The notes beneath the pieces are model-generated. The model made no database searches and was not told where the DNA came from. It worked only from the letters and a program-made list of their open reading frames with translations. From assembly GCA_023078555.1 (NCBI GenBank), contig CM041197.1:1143501-1207500 (forward strand): a stretch of DNA of 64,000 bases. The letters run 5' to 3'. A program made the position numbers and the translations under genes. Shown one piece after another: positions 1 through 11,902 of the stretch. How positions within the stretch are numbered: the first letter of the stretch is position 1; each line of letters opens with the position of its first letter. This DNA is from Ulva prolifera (taxonomy: Eukaryota; Chlorophyta; Ulvophyceae; Ulvales; Ulvaceae).

Positions 1-287
1 TGTATTTCAGGCTGTGGCAAATCAACATCTGTTGACCGGGGATGTGTATATATGCACATGACAGACCCAGCCGTCACACAGCCCTGATACATCACAAAAT
101 CCACATATTTGCAAGTATGTGCTCTGTGCAACAGATCTCACATCACCCTGCACCCGGATGCACCCTGCACCCAGGGCCTAGGTGCTCCACAGCCCGGCTA
201 CCACCAGTGACCAATCACCAACGATGCACAGCCCTGCTGGACACGGTCTGCACGACGGACCTTTGCTGAGAATTCCAGTGTGTGCAG

Positions 288-2797
288 TTTGTGGACGACA
301 TTCGGGACATCAGCGACCGGTGGGTCGCGGACGGCGACCAGCTGAGCAATGCCGGCCTCTCAAACATGGTCTGGAGCTTCGGCCAGTTTGTTGGTGCGCC
401 CCGCGGTGACACGTCTCTGCAGAGGCTACAGCTGTAGTTGCGCTCTGCAAGACTTATTTTGAGCTTCGTATGCTGTCCCAGGGCAAACCCTCAGATTGAC
501 TGCGTGTGCTGGCATAAGAACAAACAGGCAGGCTGGTGATTCGGATGAGACTTGGTTTTGGTGTTTGTCTTCTCCCGTTCACTCTTTTGTAATTATGAAA
601 ACAAACGGGCAGGCACTGCGTGCTCAAATGGCAATATTACCTCAGCCATTCGCGCCGGCAAGAGCACGTCGTCATTGCCACCTGACCATCTCGCCCTAAG
701 CAATTCAGGAGGCGTTGCTTGTACGTGAGCTGTAATGTTGGAGGTGGCGTGCATCTGCACACCCGGAGCGGCCACCCAACCGCACCTCCGAGAGTCTTCA
801 GTCACATGAATAATAACATCACGATGAAGGCACACAGCACAAAACACATGGCCTATGGCCTGTAGACGTCACCCTTCGCACGGCCAGTGGTTGCGGTGCA
901 GATCACGACCTGACGCTGACCCTCGAAGACGAGGAGGGCCCCTCGGTCGAGGTCGACACGGAACTCGATGTCATGGAGATCTTCAAGGCCATCACCATCG
1001 ACCGCCGCGGCTGCAAGAACCAGCTCAACGTCCACACGCCGCTCATCGACGCCGGCCCGATCTACGGCTCCGACCGCACCTACCTCCAGCAGACCCTCCG
1101 CCTGCCGGGCACCTGCCGCATGCGAACCGCCGAGGGCGACTTCTTGCCGATCACCACCTCCGCGAATGAGAACGGCCAGTTCACGATGCTCGCGGGAGAC
1201 GTGCGGGTGTCGGAGCACGCGTTCCTCGCCGCGCAGCACACCGTGTGGGTGCGCGAGCACAACCGCATCTGCGACATCGTAGAGAGCACGCCGAGCCTCG
1301 ACCGCCTGTCGGGCGACCAGAAGTTCGCACGCGTGCAAAACATCGTGATCGCCAAGTTCCAGCAGGTGATTCTGACGGAGTTCCTACCGGCGCTCGGCAT
1401 CACGCAGGCCGACCTCGAGGCGGCGGACGAGCTGTCCACGGCGAACGGCGTGTCGGTGGAGTTCAGCATTGCTTACCGGCTGGGGCATGACCTGATCGGC
1501 AATACAGTCGGCGACATGCCCGTCGCTGAGGCGTTTGACTCCGAGGTGCGCCCAAGCCACCTTTTGCTGTACACAGGACTGTGTGGAATATGTATTCATT
1601 ACGGTACCATATGCATGTGATTGTAGACGCATGTGCTGCGCGAATGACGAGCAATGCCCAACTCTTGCATCTTAGATGCTGCAACACAGGTTTACGCGGA
1701 TGTATGTGCTGTGCCATGTCTCAAGTACGCATACACAACAGTCGCAGCAGGCGCACGACGGCCGACGGCATTCCAACGCTGCAACTCATCGACCCAGGCA
1801 GTGCAGCTGAATCACTGCAACGCTGAATTGATCAACCGTACCGTACACCGGTAGCAAGGGGCATGCAGGGCTTCTTCCTGGACTTCAGCGGCCCAGACAA
1901 CGCCCCCTCAGTCACCTACAAGCCCAACGCCAACGAGCTCATCAGCCAGATCATGTTTGACCTGGCCGGCAGCTCCGCCAACGAGATTGACGGCCGGCTT
2001 TCCAACGCGCTACGCAACCTGCTCTTTGGCGCAGATGAGGGCGAGGACCTCGCGGGCCGCAATATCTTCCGCGGCCGCGAGCTCGGCCTGCCCTCCTACG
2101 CCGGCCTTGCGCGCTGCTACGGCACCACCGCCGATCCCCAGGTCCGTTTTCAATGTCACCTGTGTGTGGGTGAATGCATGGGGTCGCACCCTGTGCGCAG
2201 GAGCTGCTGATGTCCGCTTTGGGCCGCAGTAACGTACCTCCGAGTGGTGCGGTGGACAGTTCCCGAGAGATGTGACGTGCGTAGGTGACATCTAGTGCGG
2301 GTTCATGCATGTATGCATACGCAGCTTGAGCATGTGGACGTAGGTCATGTCGGGCATGGCGTCGCACGATCACTACTGTCTTTGTTTGCAGTTCTGGCTG
2401 AGAGTGTATGCCTAGCAGTAACTTGCATCCTTCTGTGCTACTCCTTGCGATGGTGAGATTGGAAGCAAACCCTGGTAGCAGATGCGAACGTTAAAGAGAT
2501 TTTCGGCGTACGTTTGTGACCATGCGCTCCACTCTACAGGTTGAGGAGGAGACCCCCGACGCGTGGCTCGGCCTGCTGCGCGAGCCCAAGGCCGCCGGCG
2601 AGGCCCTACCCGCCACCCTCCGTGCCATCATCGTCGAGCAGTTCCACAAGAGCTTCTTCGGCCGCCGCGGCCGCTACTGGCGCGACCTCCCCGGCCGCGT
2701 GCGCCCCTTCCAGGACGAGATCGAGGCCACCACCTACGCCGACATCATCTCCGCCAACACCGGCGCCCGCGTCACCGGCAACGTCTTCAAGGTTTAA
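288..2797 (+). CDS. Animal-type haem peroxidase, copy A (5' exon outside window)
   Basis: Exons read as 288-393, 902-1545, 1869-2141 and 2540-2797, joined by GT..AG introns in phases 1, 0 and 0. The first, signal-peptide exon seen in the sister genes must lie upstream of base 1. The product belongs to the animal haem peroxidase superfamily (myeloperoxidase/peroxinectin fold), which uses H2O2 to oxidise halides or organic substrates. Visible hallmarks are SNMVWSFGQFV running across the intron into DHDLTLTLE (active-site Gln, haem-linking Asp, distal His), IDAGPIYGSD (calcium loop), GDVRVSE (catalytic Arg, haem-linking Glu), REHNR, RLGHDLIGN (proximal His) and GRNIFRGRELGLP (Asn that supports the proximal His). 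It ends FKV-stop. It is closest to copy B, and its last intron/exon boundary is almost identical to B's, which suggests a recent duplication. Family and catalytic roles are established knowledge; the splice model is inferred by comparison of four copies. Confidence 0.88.
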
Positions 2798-3070
2798 GAG
2801 GACTCATTGTCTGGTTGGCCATGCATGTGCAACATGCATGATCGCTTGCAATCGTGTCCCTTCCTTACCAGCCCCAGACTTTGTACGCCAGTCTTGCAAA
2901 TTTGTCTGTTTAAAGTCAACCTTGGGGGCATCGCGCGGGTGCACTTGTAACCCTAGGATGCATATGCATCCTGCCGAGATGTGCTAGGTTTGACACAAGT
3001 AGATGTAGCGGCAGTGTTGGGGGCATCTATTAGTGTGTTGTTCAGGTAGACCCAGACGGTAGGCCCTGGA

Positions 3071-3104
3071 GGCCCGTTGAGCCTGCAGGCCCGTTGAACC
3101 TGCA
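3071..3104 (+). repeat. 17-bp tandem repeat, two units
   Basis: GGCCCGTTGAGCCTGCA is followed directly by GGCCCGTTGAACCTGCA. Confidence 0.85.
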
Positions 3105-3201
3105 AATTTGCGATAGGTCCAGCCAAGTCCAGCTAGATCGGTCACGGCTAGATAGCGTGATCAATACCACATCAATACACGGCACTGCGCAAAACGTCCC
3201 C

Positions 3202-3233
3202 TTGGTGTGTGTGTGTGTGTGTGTATGTGTGTG
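3202..3233 (+). repeat. (GT)n microsatellite
   Basis: About 32 bases of almost pure GT with one TATG interruption. Confidence 0.9.
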
Positions 3234-4456
3234 TCTCTGTTCCCCATGTATCCCCAGTGGCGGGTCACGGCTGTTGAGGGTGTCTGTGAGGCGTGATGCA
3301 GTCAGTGTGTGCATGTGTGCTCTGGCCGCTGCTGCTGTCTGCAGAGTGCCACTGCGTGCTGTGACTGCGCTACTGGTCAGCACCGAAGGTTCTCTAGAGA
3401 GCTTCACTTGCAGCAGGCATGTGAGTGGCGGGCGAGCATTGCATCAGTGTCCCACTGAACTTCAGGGAGTGTCAGCTTCGGGTTTATTTATTTGCTTGCT
3501 AGCCACCGTTGTGGGCAGATCAGGCTCTTTTCAGAAGTGTGAATGTAGCAGCCTTTCAATTGTAACAGCAGTGTCGGTCAATGGTACCACCACAGTATTC
3601 TGCTATTTCTTGCTTTGTAGCTGCACTACATGCGTTTGCACTACAGTCCACAGCTCATACCCACTGAAGGAGTAATTACTACAACTCCGTCTCATAGTCA
3701 ATCGGCGATTGACTGAGTGCTGGAGCCTGTGTCAGCATGGTATGTCACATAGCCCTGTTTCAGCTTCTGAGCTTTCCCTAGCACATGTGGCACAAATGCA
3801 TGTGTACAAGCTGCATGTGTTCTGCAAGTTGCGGCATTGATGACACGAGGACATGCACATCTGGCGCGCATGAGGCTGCCTCAGTAGGAGGTTGGCCACT
3901 GGCTGCTCCTCTCACAAGAGCAACACAAGAGCAGCCCCGCCATCGCACGGCGTCGTCCACCTTTACAGCGACGATATTAATACGTTATTGGCACATGATT
4001 GGTGCTGAAGTGGCGTTGCTCGTCTGACTGCAAGACTTTGATCGCAGTGCTCTGGGTCACTGTCTGGTTTTGGGGATGGTCCAGGCATGCCGCCTTCCCT
4101 AGACCCTGCTCTCAGCTCAAGAGTGGTCCTGAGCTTGAGCATGGGAATGGTCAACAGCTTTTTCTGCGCAACACCTGCCCGGCAGCTGTTGCGGTTCAGT
4201 GGACCAGGGGACCAGAGCATTTGCATCGGCGGCCCTGGAGTGTGTGGAAAGGCCCTCAACCTCAAAGCACCCAGACCTTGTGACGACCGCGATGTGCAAG
4301 GAGCAGCGGCATACCGGTTGGTTCACTGGATTGCCACAGCAGTGCTGTACTTACATGGTCAAAGCTGCATCTGCAGCCAGGTGTGTTTGGGTCAAAGCTG
4401 CATCTGCTGTCAGGTGTGTTTGGGCAGCTGTAGCTTGTGCGGAGGCGATGTGTCGG

Positions 4457-4534
4457 GTCTCGGAGCTCCCCTTGGCTTCCAGGTCTCGGAGCTCCCCTTG
4501 GCTTCCAGGTCTCGGAGCTCCCCTTGGCTTCCAG
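4457..4534 (+). repeat. 26-bp minisatellite, three identical units
   Basis: Three perfect copies of a unit starting GTCTCGGAGCTCCCC and ending TTCCAG (4457-4482, 4483-4508, 4509-4534). Directly upstream, a 31-bp unit (GTCAAAGCTGCATCTGC..) is repeated twice at about 4358-4425. The 26-nt period does not preserve a frame. Confidence 0.92.
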
Positions 4535-6620
4535 GACATTGGCAGCAAAGAGGTAAGTTGGACATACGATGTATGCACGGTAGTTGAAGTGCTGATGACT
4601 AGGTCATGGGTGTCTGCATGCTGTGTGATGCTACACACTATTTGACCGTAAACGTGCGATCCACTGACTCCTGTGCTACGGCGGTGAATGCCACTGGATT
4701 AGTCCACAGAGTGTACAATGAGACGGTGCATTTGTCTCGCCCAGGCTCCAAGGCACCGCGTGCTTCGCAAAGCAGCGTTGCTTCGAACAATTTCAACCAT
4801 TAATAGAGGTCCCAGAGGCTCTGCATGAAAGAACTCGTGCAGCGAGGTGGTGCACGTACCGGGCCTAAGTCATGGCACCTGATTGGACTCGCCTAGAGCA
4901 CTGGCTGTTTTGATTTCCGCGCCAATCTGAAGATTACGGTATAGGATTCACCTTCATCGGTCGGTGTGTTGTATATCAGCGGTTTTCATACGGCGACCCG
5001 ACCGCTAGCATCGCTGCCCTCGCCGAATTACACATAACGAGTCCAGCATGCTGTACTTGGGCGGCCTCGGATGCATAATGCTGATGCATGCAACGTTCTG
5101 CATTCCCTTCACTGCTCCACAGCCCAAATCACGGAAGCTCCTGCCTGTGCATCGATGATATCATGTAGCACATGGCAGTGACTGCCGCGGCACTAAAAGT
5201 GCGAGCTACCATACTGCCGGCACAGTGGAAACTATGAATATATGATGACCGCTCGCTGAAGACTATAATGATACAGATGGAGCTCGGAGACCGGTCAGAA
5301 TAATGGCTATGAGGGCCACTTGAGTGGCACTTGACAATTGTTGTGCGACGAGCATCGTGGAGATGCATATGCCGACGCTTCAAGCCATTGTCAGGCCGCT
5401 CATGAGCAGTCCGAGTTGACATGCGTTCGATGACAGCCGCTCTGGCGGGTTGTAGATGTCCGACATTCCCGTCAGTGTCTACACAACGCGCGCTGATCCA
5501 CGAGCAACGTGTTGTCTTCAGCTTCAGCGATGTCGTATTTAGAAATTAGAAGTTAATGTTGTTAGGAAAGTAATGTACTACGCGTCGCCAGGGCACTCTG
5601 AGCACAGCCGTGCAGTCACCTTCTCGGTTGGCCCGTCCCCACCATCTGAGAAGAAGCTTTATGACTGCAGATACGGCTGCTGTGTGTAAGCAATCTGCGT
5701 CGCACGGCTCAGGGCCGTCAGCCTGGTGGAAGACTAGGCTGCACTGTGCGGCACGTAGTACTGGTCAGATGTCGCCCTATCACTGATTTGCTGCGAAAGT
5801 GCATGCACAGATCACACCCAAGTCGTCAAGTTTGAGTATGTATAATGGCTCTACTTAAGTTGTGCACTTCGAGGCTGTGTTGGCACAAGTCTGACTTCCT
5901 CCTTGCACGGACAGCAGCGAATATGGCTGCAGACACAGGGAACTACATATCCGGATATGGCACAGCAAATTCCCACACAGTCCCTGAATGTGTGAACAAT
6001 TTTTTAATGCCTTTGCAGATCATGGACATCTATGCCAGCATTCCTGCCCTCATGTCCTGGGAAATGCCGTCCGGTAGACTGCTAGATCAGACTGCTAGAC
6101 ATGTGGAAAGCGGGTGTACTGAGACATGATCCCACACCTCGTGCAGGCTCTTCACAGTTTGCTGCCCTGAAGGTATCTGTGTTCCAGCTCATGCCTTGCC
6201 TCAGCCATTGACCACCACCACCACCGAATTTTGAAGCTCTGACTCAGCATGTCAAGCAGGGTGACCATGGGCATCATCATTTTCGATTCTGCATCACCTC
6301 AGGATGATTCACCTGCCACACTGCCTTCATGGGGCATCATGGAGTGGAAGTGCCTAAGAAAGGGTGTGCACCGCACTGCTACAACAGTGTGCATGCACTT
6401 CACAAGTGTCTTGCTGCTACATGGCTCCAGGGCTGCTGGCCATGGGTAATGCTCATGCACAACTGATGCACACAAGGCCATATGTGCTGCCTCTTATCAC
6501 GTATGCGACACGGCGATGCGGGTACAGCAGACATGACCGGCGACACAGCACACTGTACTGGTATCCAAAGCCAAACACGGATGCATCATTGCGGTCACAC
6601 CCCTGCAGAGAGACCGACTA

Positions 6621-6640
6621 CCCCCCCCCCCCCCCCCCCC
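6621..6640 (+). repeat. Poly-C tract, 20 bases
   Basis: Uninterrupted C run after GAGACCGACTA. Compare the tract at 10062, which is preceded by TAGACCGCCTG. Confidence 0.95.
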
Positions 6641-6685
6641 GCTCAAAACTACGTATCTGTCACTGCGTCCTCAGAGGTGCACGCC

Positions 6686-6785
6686 AGTGTTGGGTCATAG
6701 GGCACGATCATATGTAACAATTCCGGAGATTCAGGTCTAATTTCTGGGTGGCAGACCTGGAAATGCTGCAAAATGACCCAACACT
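6686..6785. mobile_element. MITE-like element, 100 bp, with 10-bp target duplication
   Basis: Perfect 12-bp terminal inverted repeats AGTGTTGGGTCA / TGACCCAACACT enclose 76 bp. Direct repeats GGTGCACGCC flank it at 6676-6685 and 6786-6795. Two related copies lie at 18966-19071 and 47360-47459. Size, inverted ends and a 9-10 bp duplication fit a non-autonomous Mutator-like DNA transposon (inference). The 20-base poly-C run at 6621-6640 is just upstream. Confidence 0.8.
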
Positions 6786-6795
6786 GGTGCACGCC

Positions 6796-8481
6796 CCCAC
6801 GCACAGCCTGCCACAACCGCATCCTCCCCAGCAGCCTGTCAGGTGCACACAATAGGACCTCAGAGTCACGTACCTGATGCAGACCACCGCCTGTGAATCT
6901 CTACGCATGTGATCGAGGCCATTGCCGTACACGGCCATGCCCCGCAGGCAAGTGTGCTTGTACCACGGCCACCGAGGGCTGGAAGAATCCCTAGTTGACA
7001 GCGGCAATGCTCGACAGGGCGAGATCATGTTGAGCTGCTGAGCGAAAGGATGCCATGCGGAGCAACAGGTGCACTGGGCTGGGCTTCAGAGGTTAGCCAA
7101 GTCGTCTGATGGTTGCTGGCCAACGCAGCATGCTGTTGCTGGGGTGATGCGGACGTGCAGGTGTGGGCGTGGACGCCATGGCACTCGTCGTGAAACACGG
7201 ACAAAGGTGGCGAGACGGGAGAGGCGACGAGAGAGACAGGTACCTGAGCTCACAGTCTTCGGGGTGCACAAACGTATGTGTCACAGTTTAAAAGCCTGTG
7301 CCTGACTTTGCAGAATTCACGCACCTGTGCCATCATTTTCGTCCAGGCTACGTCCACCATCGGCGTGCATGGCCTGAACGCACCCTAGCCACGTAGCTGA
7401 GGTTTCCATTGTGCACACTTGCCCTTCTTCCATAGGCACTGCGAGTGACTCTGGCGTTGGTCATCGGAGCTTGTCCACAGCAGCACCGCTGTGCTCAACT
7501 GCAACTTTGGCACCAATCTTATGCCCTGCGTGCTGGTGCCGCCGTTGTCTGTTTCAGGCTGGAGTTTTCGGCTGGTATGCGGGCCTGTCCAAGCATAGGC
7601 AGGCATATGCATGTGCCAGCTGCGCCCAGGCTGCCAACACCGGTACCATCGATGGTGATATTCCTGGTCAACTCGAATTTGAAATTCGGCGTGGAGCGCC
7701 GGTGCTCCGCCGACTTCCGGGGCTCTTGCAACATCACCACTAATCATGATTAGTGGTGATGTTCGTGTTTACATGTACACAAATGTGTCAACAGCCTGAT
7801 GCTGCTGTGCGGACGGGTCGCCCGGATCGCGCATAACCAGCTCTGAGTACGCCACGTGGCCAGCTGCCTCGATATCTCGAGATATTTTTGTCTTCAGCGC
7901 TGTACGTACAGTCACCTCGGCCCCGAGGGCACATACACAAGTATGATGCGGATCGCATATTGCGACCCCGAAACTCGCTCTGCACGTGCGTCGAACGTCC
8001 CGAGAATGGGCCCAGGATAGCGCTGCCAGCTCCACACCTGGTGCCATATTCGCTGACCTCGCGACATGAGTGACCACCATCACGGCGGTGTGCACATGCA
8101 TATGTCGCGCCAGGTGCGTACGTTTTGCGCACCACCTCGCCCCCCGGTATTGCACTTGCGGCCTCGCCAATTCTGTCGCACATAAATACGGCCTGCGTCT
8201 GCATACTCCACAATCACCTCCTTCATTCCGGTTACAGCAGCCTTTCGAAAGAATTCTGCCTATAGCTATAGCTATAGAGTTTGCTGCCTCGAGGAGAAAG
8301 AGCTCTAGAGCTGAGTCGCCGTCAGGAGTTACCAACGCCCGCCAAACTGTGCAAGTCGGGCAACGTGTTATCATCGCAATATTAATTGCACTGGGAATCG
8401 AGCCGGACATCTCCGCTTCTCACTCACTCCTCCGCAGCTTGAGCTCGACAAGACCGTCTACCACTTGCAGCTTTCCCATCG
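6796..8481. other. Region upstream of peroxidase B
   Basis: Contains the 34-bp palindrome. There is a (TATAGC)3 run at about 8260-8277, some 210 bp before the ATG, and an ATAAATA word near 8182. Either could be part of the promoter, but no element is diagnostic. The 213-codon minus-strand frame here looks like chance. Confidence 0.5.
7730..7763. repeat. Perfect 34-bp palindrome
   Basis: AACATCACCACTAATCA is followed immediately by its exact reverse complement with no spacer, in a region without genes. It could be a hairpin, a protein-binding site or a transposon footprint. Confidence 0.9.
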
Positions 8482-10058
8482 ATGGTACACCCTCACGTGG
8501 CCGCAGGCGCTGCAGCCCCGCTGCTCCTCTCCAGCACAGCCTGTGCGCAGACCTTCGAGGCAGGCGCTGCGACCGGTGTCTTTGTCGATGAGGGCATCCT
8601 GGTCGACCCCGGCGCCGTCAACGTGGCTGCTGAGGAGGCTTTTGCGATCGAAGAACTCAACGGCACCTTGCGGGCGGCGGTCGAGAGCGACGAGCTGGAG
8701 CAGCAACAACTCATCACCGTCGGGCCGATGATCCGCACATGCCCCTGCACGCGAGTCGGGCCTGGGGATGTGGTGTGCTGTTCCTTGCACCTGCTGCGTG
8801 GTCTGGATACAACGTTGTTAACAATACCACAGCCGCCTCTGTACGCTCATGTCCGAGCCACCGGCGTGTGCTGTGTTGGCAAGCTTGGGCCGATCATACT
8901 TCTTCAGAATCACAGCAGCGCTCGCACACTTGATGAGTCTGACATGCTCGGGTCCTGCAGGCCCGCATCTGTCTGAGGCGTGTATGCGTGCGCCGCTGTA
9001 GTGTGGGTGTGTGTGCGACCGTTGATTCGGAAGAGGTAGACCGTACTAGTACTGTGAAGGCTTGCAATAGCTCATGAATTGCTTCCACTTTTACACAACA
9101 GCAAATGATCTTTAAGAAAATTAGACTATTTGAATGTGCTCAGGATCTCATACTATAGTACATGATCTGTCAGGAATTGGACGTAGCAGCCCCAGGTAGC
9201 TACCTATCTATAGAGGCTCCACTGGCCAGTGGTAGGCTGCGCAGCCATCTTTTTCAGCAAGCTAGCCACCACACGTGCACACAGCTAAGGCATACTGCCG
9301 AGGTTGTCCGGACAGCCTCCGCTGGCAGGACATGGGCCGCATGACGGCACATCGCTTATGCTATCAGTGTGTGCAGTTTGTTGACGACATCCGGGACATC
9401 AGCGACAGGTGGGCAGCAGACGGCGATGTTGAGAGCGTGGTTGGGCTCTCCAACATGGTCTGGAGCTTCGGCCAGTTTGTTGGTGCGTCACCATGTCGTA
9501 CTTCTGCACCGGCATGTTAAATCACTCACCCGGGGCTTATCTTCAAGTTCACAGAGTTGCATCGAAACGTTTTGCCACATGATCATGAAACGTTTATATA
9601 AGCGTTTGAAGCGGTTCTTATCGAAAGAAACGCGTTTCAATGCAACTCTGTATCTTCATGAGCAACCCCTTTGATCTGCTACACGCGCTTGCACCGGTAC
9701 CAGCACGGAAGGCTGGGCTTCGCCTGCGTAGCACTGGCATTGCCACCTGTGGCCATCCCGGCCCAAACTACCAGCGCAGTAATTGTCTCCACTCCGTAGA
9801 GGTGTCCCACTATCAGCGAGCCAGCTTCCTGGATAGCTGCCCTGCATGGCGAGCCTGAATCGGCTGCCGATATCGTAGCTCCCCGGCCTGCGAGTTACAA
9901 TGTGCATGTAAGCACCCAGCACAGATCTCATAGCCTGCTCATATGTAAAGCAAGTTACATCTAGAGTGCACCGCCGCTGTATCCTTTAGAGGACGTTGAC
10001 ATGTCCTGACAACCAGGAATAACCAGCACCACGTGCACATGCCGAAGGGGTAGACCGC

Positions 10059-10092
<34 letters not shown>

Positions 10093-11902
10093 CATGCAAG
10101 TGGCTAGCAATGTACATGTGGCTGCTGGTGACGATGCGGATGGCCGCTGTGCAGATCACGACCTGACGCTGACACTGGAGAGGGAGCAAGAAGGCCTGGA
10201 GACCGAGGTTGAAACGGAACTCGATGTCATGGACATCTTCCCGGCCATCACTGTGCAGCGCGACGGCTGCAGGAACCAGCTCAACGTCCACACACCCATC
10301 ATCGATGCCGGCCCGATCTACGGCTCCGACCGTGCCTACCTCCAGCAGACTCTGCGGGAGCCAGACACCTGCCGCATGCGCACCACCGACGGCAACTTTC
10401 TGCCGATCGCCACTGTCGCGAATGAAAGAGGCGAAATCACGATGCTCGCGGGAGACGTGCGGGTGTCGGAGCACGCGTTCCTCGCCGCGCAGCACACCGT
10501 GTGGCTGCGCGAGCACAACCGCATCTGCGCCATCGTTGAAAACACGCCGAGCCTCGACCGCCTGTCGGGCGACCAGAAGTTCGCGCGCGTGCAAAACATC
10601 GTGATTGCCAAGTTCCAGCAGGTGATTCTGACGGAGTTCCTGCCGGCTCTCGGCATCACGCAGGCCGACCTCGAGGCCGCGACTGAGCTGTCGACAGCCA
10701 ATGGCGTGGCGGTGGAGTTCAGCATTGCGTACCGCCTGGGGCATGACCTCATCGGCAACAACGTTGGCAATCTGCCTGTCGCTCAGGCCTTTGGGTCAGA
10801 GGTGAGCCGCCGCACCTTCCACCACCTTGCGGGAAGCACGTACATGCCATACAGTACAATAGCTAATGTACAAATACTACATCATGTTGAATCGCTGTCC
10901 CGCACCGTGCTGAGAGACTTGCGAGGGGCCTGTGTGGTGCTGAGTCTCCTGCCTGACACCATAATACTGCTTTTCAGTGAACTGTTTCAACAGAACAGGT
11001 CCGGGGCAGCACGTGTCACTCGAAACCTGCAAAGCAATGGCCCTGACCATACAGCTATTTCAGTTTGAACAAATCCAACACTGCTAGCGTGGGGAGTGCA
11101 GCGCTTCTACCTGGATTTCGCCGGCACAGATAGCATGCCCTCCGTTACCTACAAGCCCAACGTACAAGCCGAACGTACGCCGGTCAGCTCGTTGATGACG
11201 TCATGGCAGGGCTGGCCGGTTCAAAAGCCAACGAGATTGACGGCCGACTTTCCAACGCGCTGCGCAACATGCTGTTCGGCACCGGCGAGGACCTCGCGGG
11301 CCGCAACATCTTCCGCGGCCGCGAGCTCGGCCTGCCCTCTTATGCCGGCTTGGCGCAGTGCTACGGCACCACCGCTGACCCCCAGGTCCGTTCTGAAGGC
11401 TGTCTGTATGCGCACATGCATGCGTCGGCCGCGGCAGTTTACGCCAAGGAGCCTCTGAAGTCCTGGGGCTGTGCGGCGCAGCAGTCGGGGAGATGCTTGT
11501 GCGTTCCGGCGATGGTGCAGGTGCATGCATGTGTGCATATGCAGTCGACTGTGCATGTGGTTCACATTATGACGGGCCGAACGGAAGAGGTTCCAGGGAG
11601 CATGAGGAGCTGGACGGCGTGTGACCATGCGCTCCACCCTACAGGTGGAGGAGGACACCCCCGACGCGTGGCTCGGCCTGCTGCGCGAGCCCAAGGCCGC
11701 CGGTGAGGCCCTCCCCGCCACCCTCCGTGCCATCATCGTCGAGCAGTTCCACAAGAGCTTCTTTGGCCGCCGCGGCCGCTACTGGCGCGACCTCCCCGGC
11801 CGCGTGCGCCCCTTCCAGGCCGAGATCGAGGCCACCACCTACGCCGACATCATCTCCGCCAACACCGGCGTCCGCGTCACCGGCAACGTCTTCAAGGTCT
11901 AA
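8482..11902 (+). CDS. Animal-type haem peroxidase, copy B (frameshifted exon 4)
   Basis: Exons 8482-8772, 9377-9482, 10155-10801, 11102-11385 and 11645-11902 follow the family plan. The chosen ATG (8482) opens a plausible secretion signal (Ala/Leu-rich, ending near STACAQT), then an acidic spacer and the conserved IRTCPC motif. Exon 3 keeps DHDLTLTLE, IDAGPIYGSD, GDVRVSE, REHNR and RLGHDLIGN. Exon 4 is 284 nt instead of 273. A 13-nt tandem duplication at 11150-11175 plus a further 4 nt puts the first part (RFYLDFAGTDSMPSVTYKPN) and the rest (LAGSKANEIDGR.. to TTADPQ) in different frames. Without unusual processing the protein would be truncated before the GRNIFRGR motif, so this may be a recent pseudogene or an assembly error. 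Intron 2 holds a MITE-like element and a 29-base poly-C run just before exon 3. The sequence otherwise looks under constraint. Confidence 0.82.
9551..9651. mobile_element. MITE-like element in intron 2 of peroxidase B
   Basis: Terminal inverted repeats ACAGAGTTGCATCGAAACG (9551-9569) and CGTTTCAATGCAACTCTGT (9633-9651) differ at one position. The interior has further GAAACG/CGTTTC inversions and is AT-rich. Flanks ATCTTCAAGTTC and ATCTTCATGAGC resemble a decayed target duplication. Unrelated to the 100-bp GGGTC family. Confidence 0.7.
10062..10090 (+). repeat. Poly-C tract, 29 bases, in intron 2 of peroxidase B
   Basis: The run ends 64 bp before the exon 3 acceptor. It may act as a C-rich pyrimidine tract or just be neutral expansion. 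Confidence 0.95.

Larger units (their letters stand above)
2798..6675. other. Intergenic stretch after peroxidase A
   Basis: No convincing coding exon. It holds the 17-bp pair, the GT microsatellite, the 31-bp and 26-bp tandem repeats and the poly-C tract. Frames such as 3094-3675 run through the GT repeat. A small stretch of mixed composition (4850-5600) shows nothing recognisable. Confidence 0.6.

Noticed and set aside
3094-3675. 193-codon plus-strand frame
   Set aside because: It runs through the GT microsatellite (Val-Cys repeats) and has no domain; open by repeat composition.
7769-8410. 213-codon minus-strand frame upstream of peroxidase B
   Set aside because: No domain, no paralogue in the window and unlike the codon use of real exons; probably chance.
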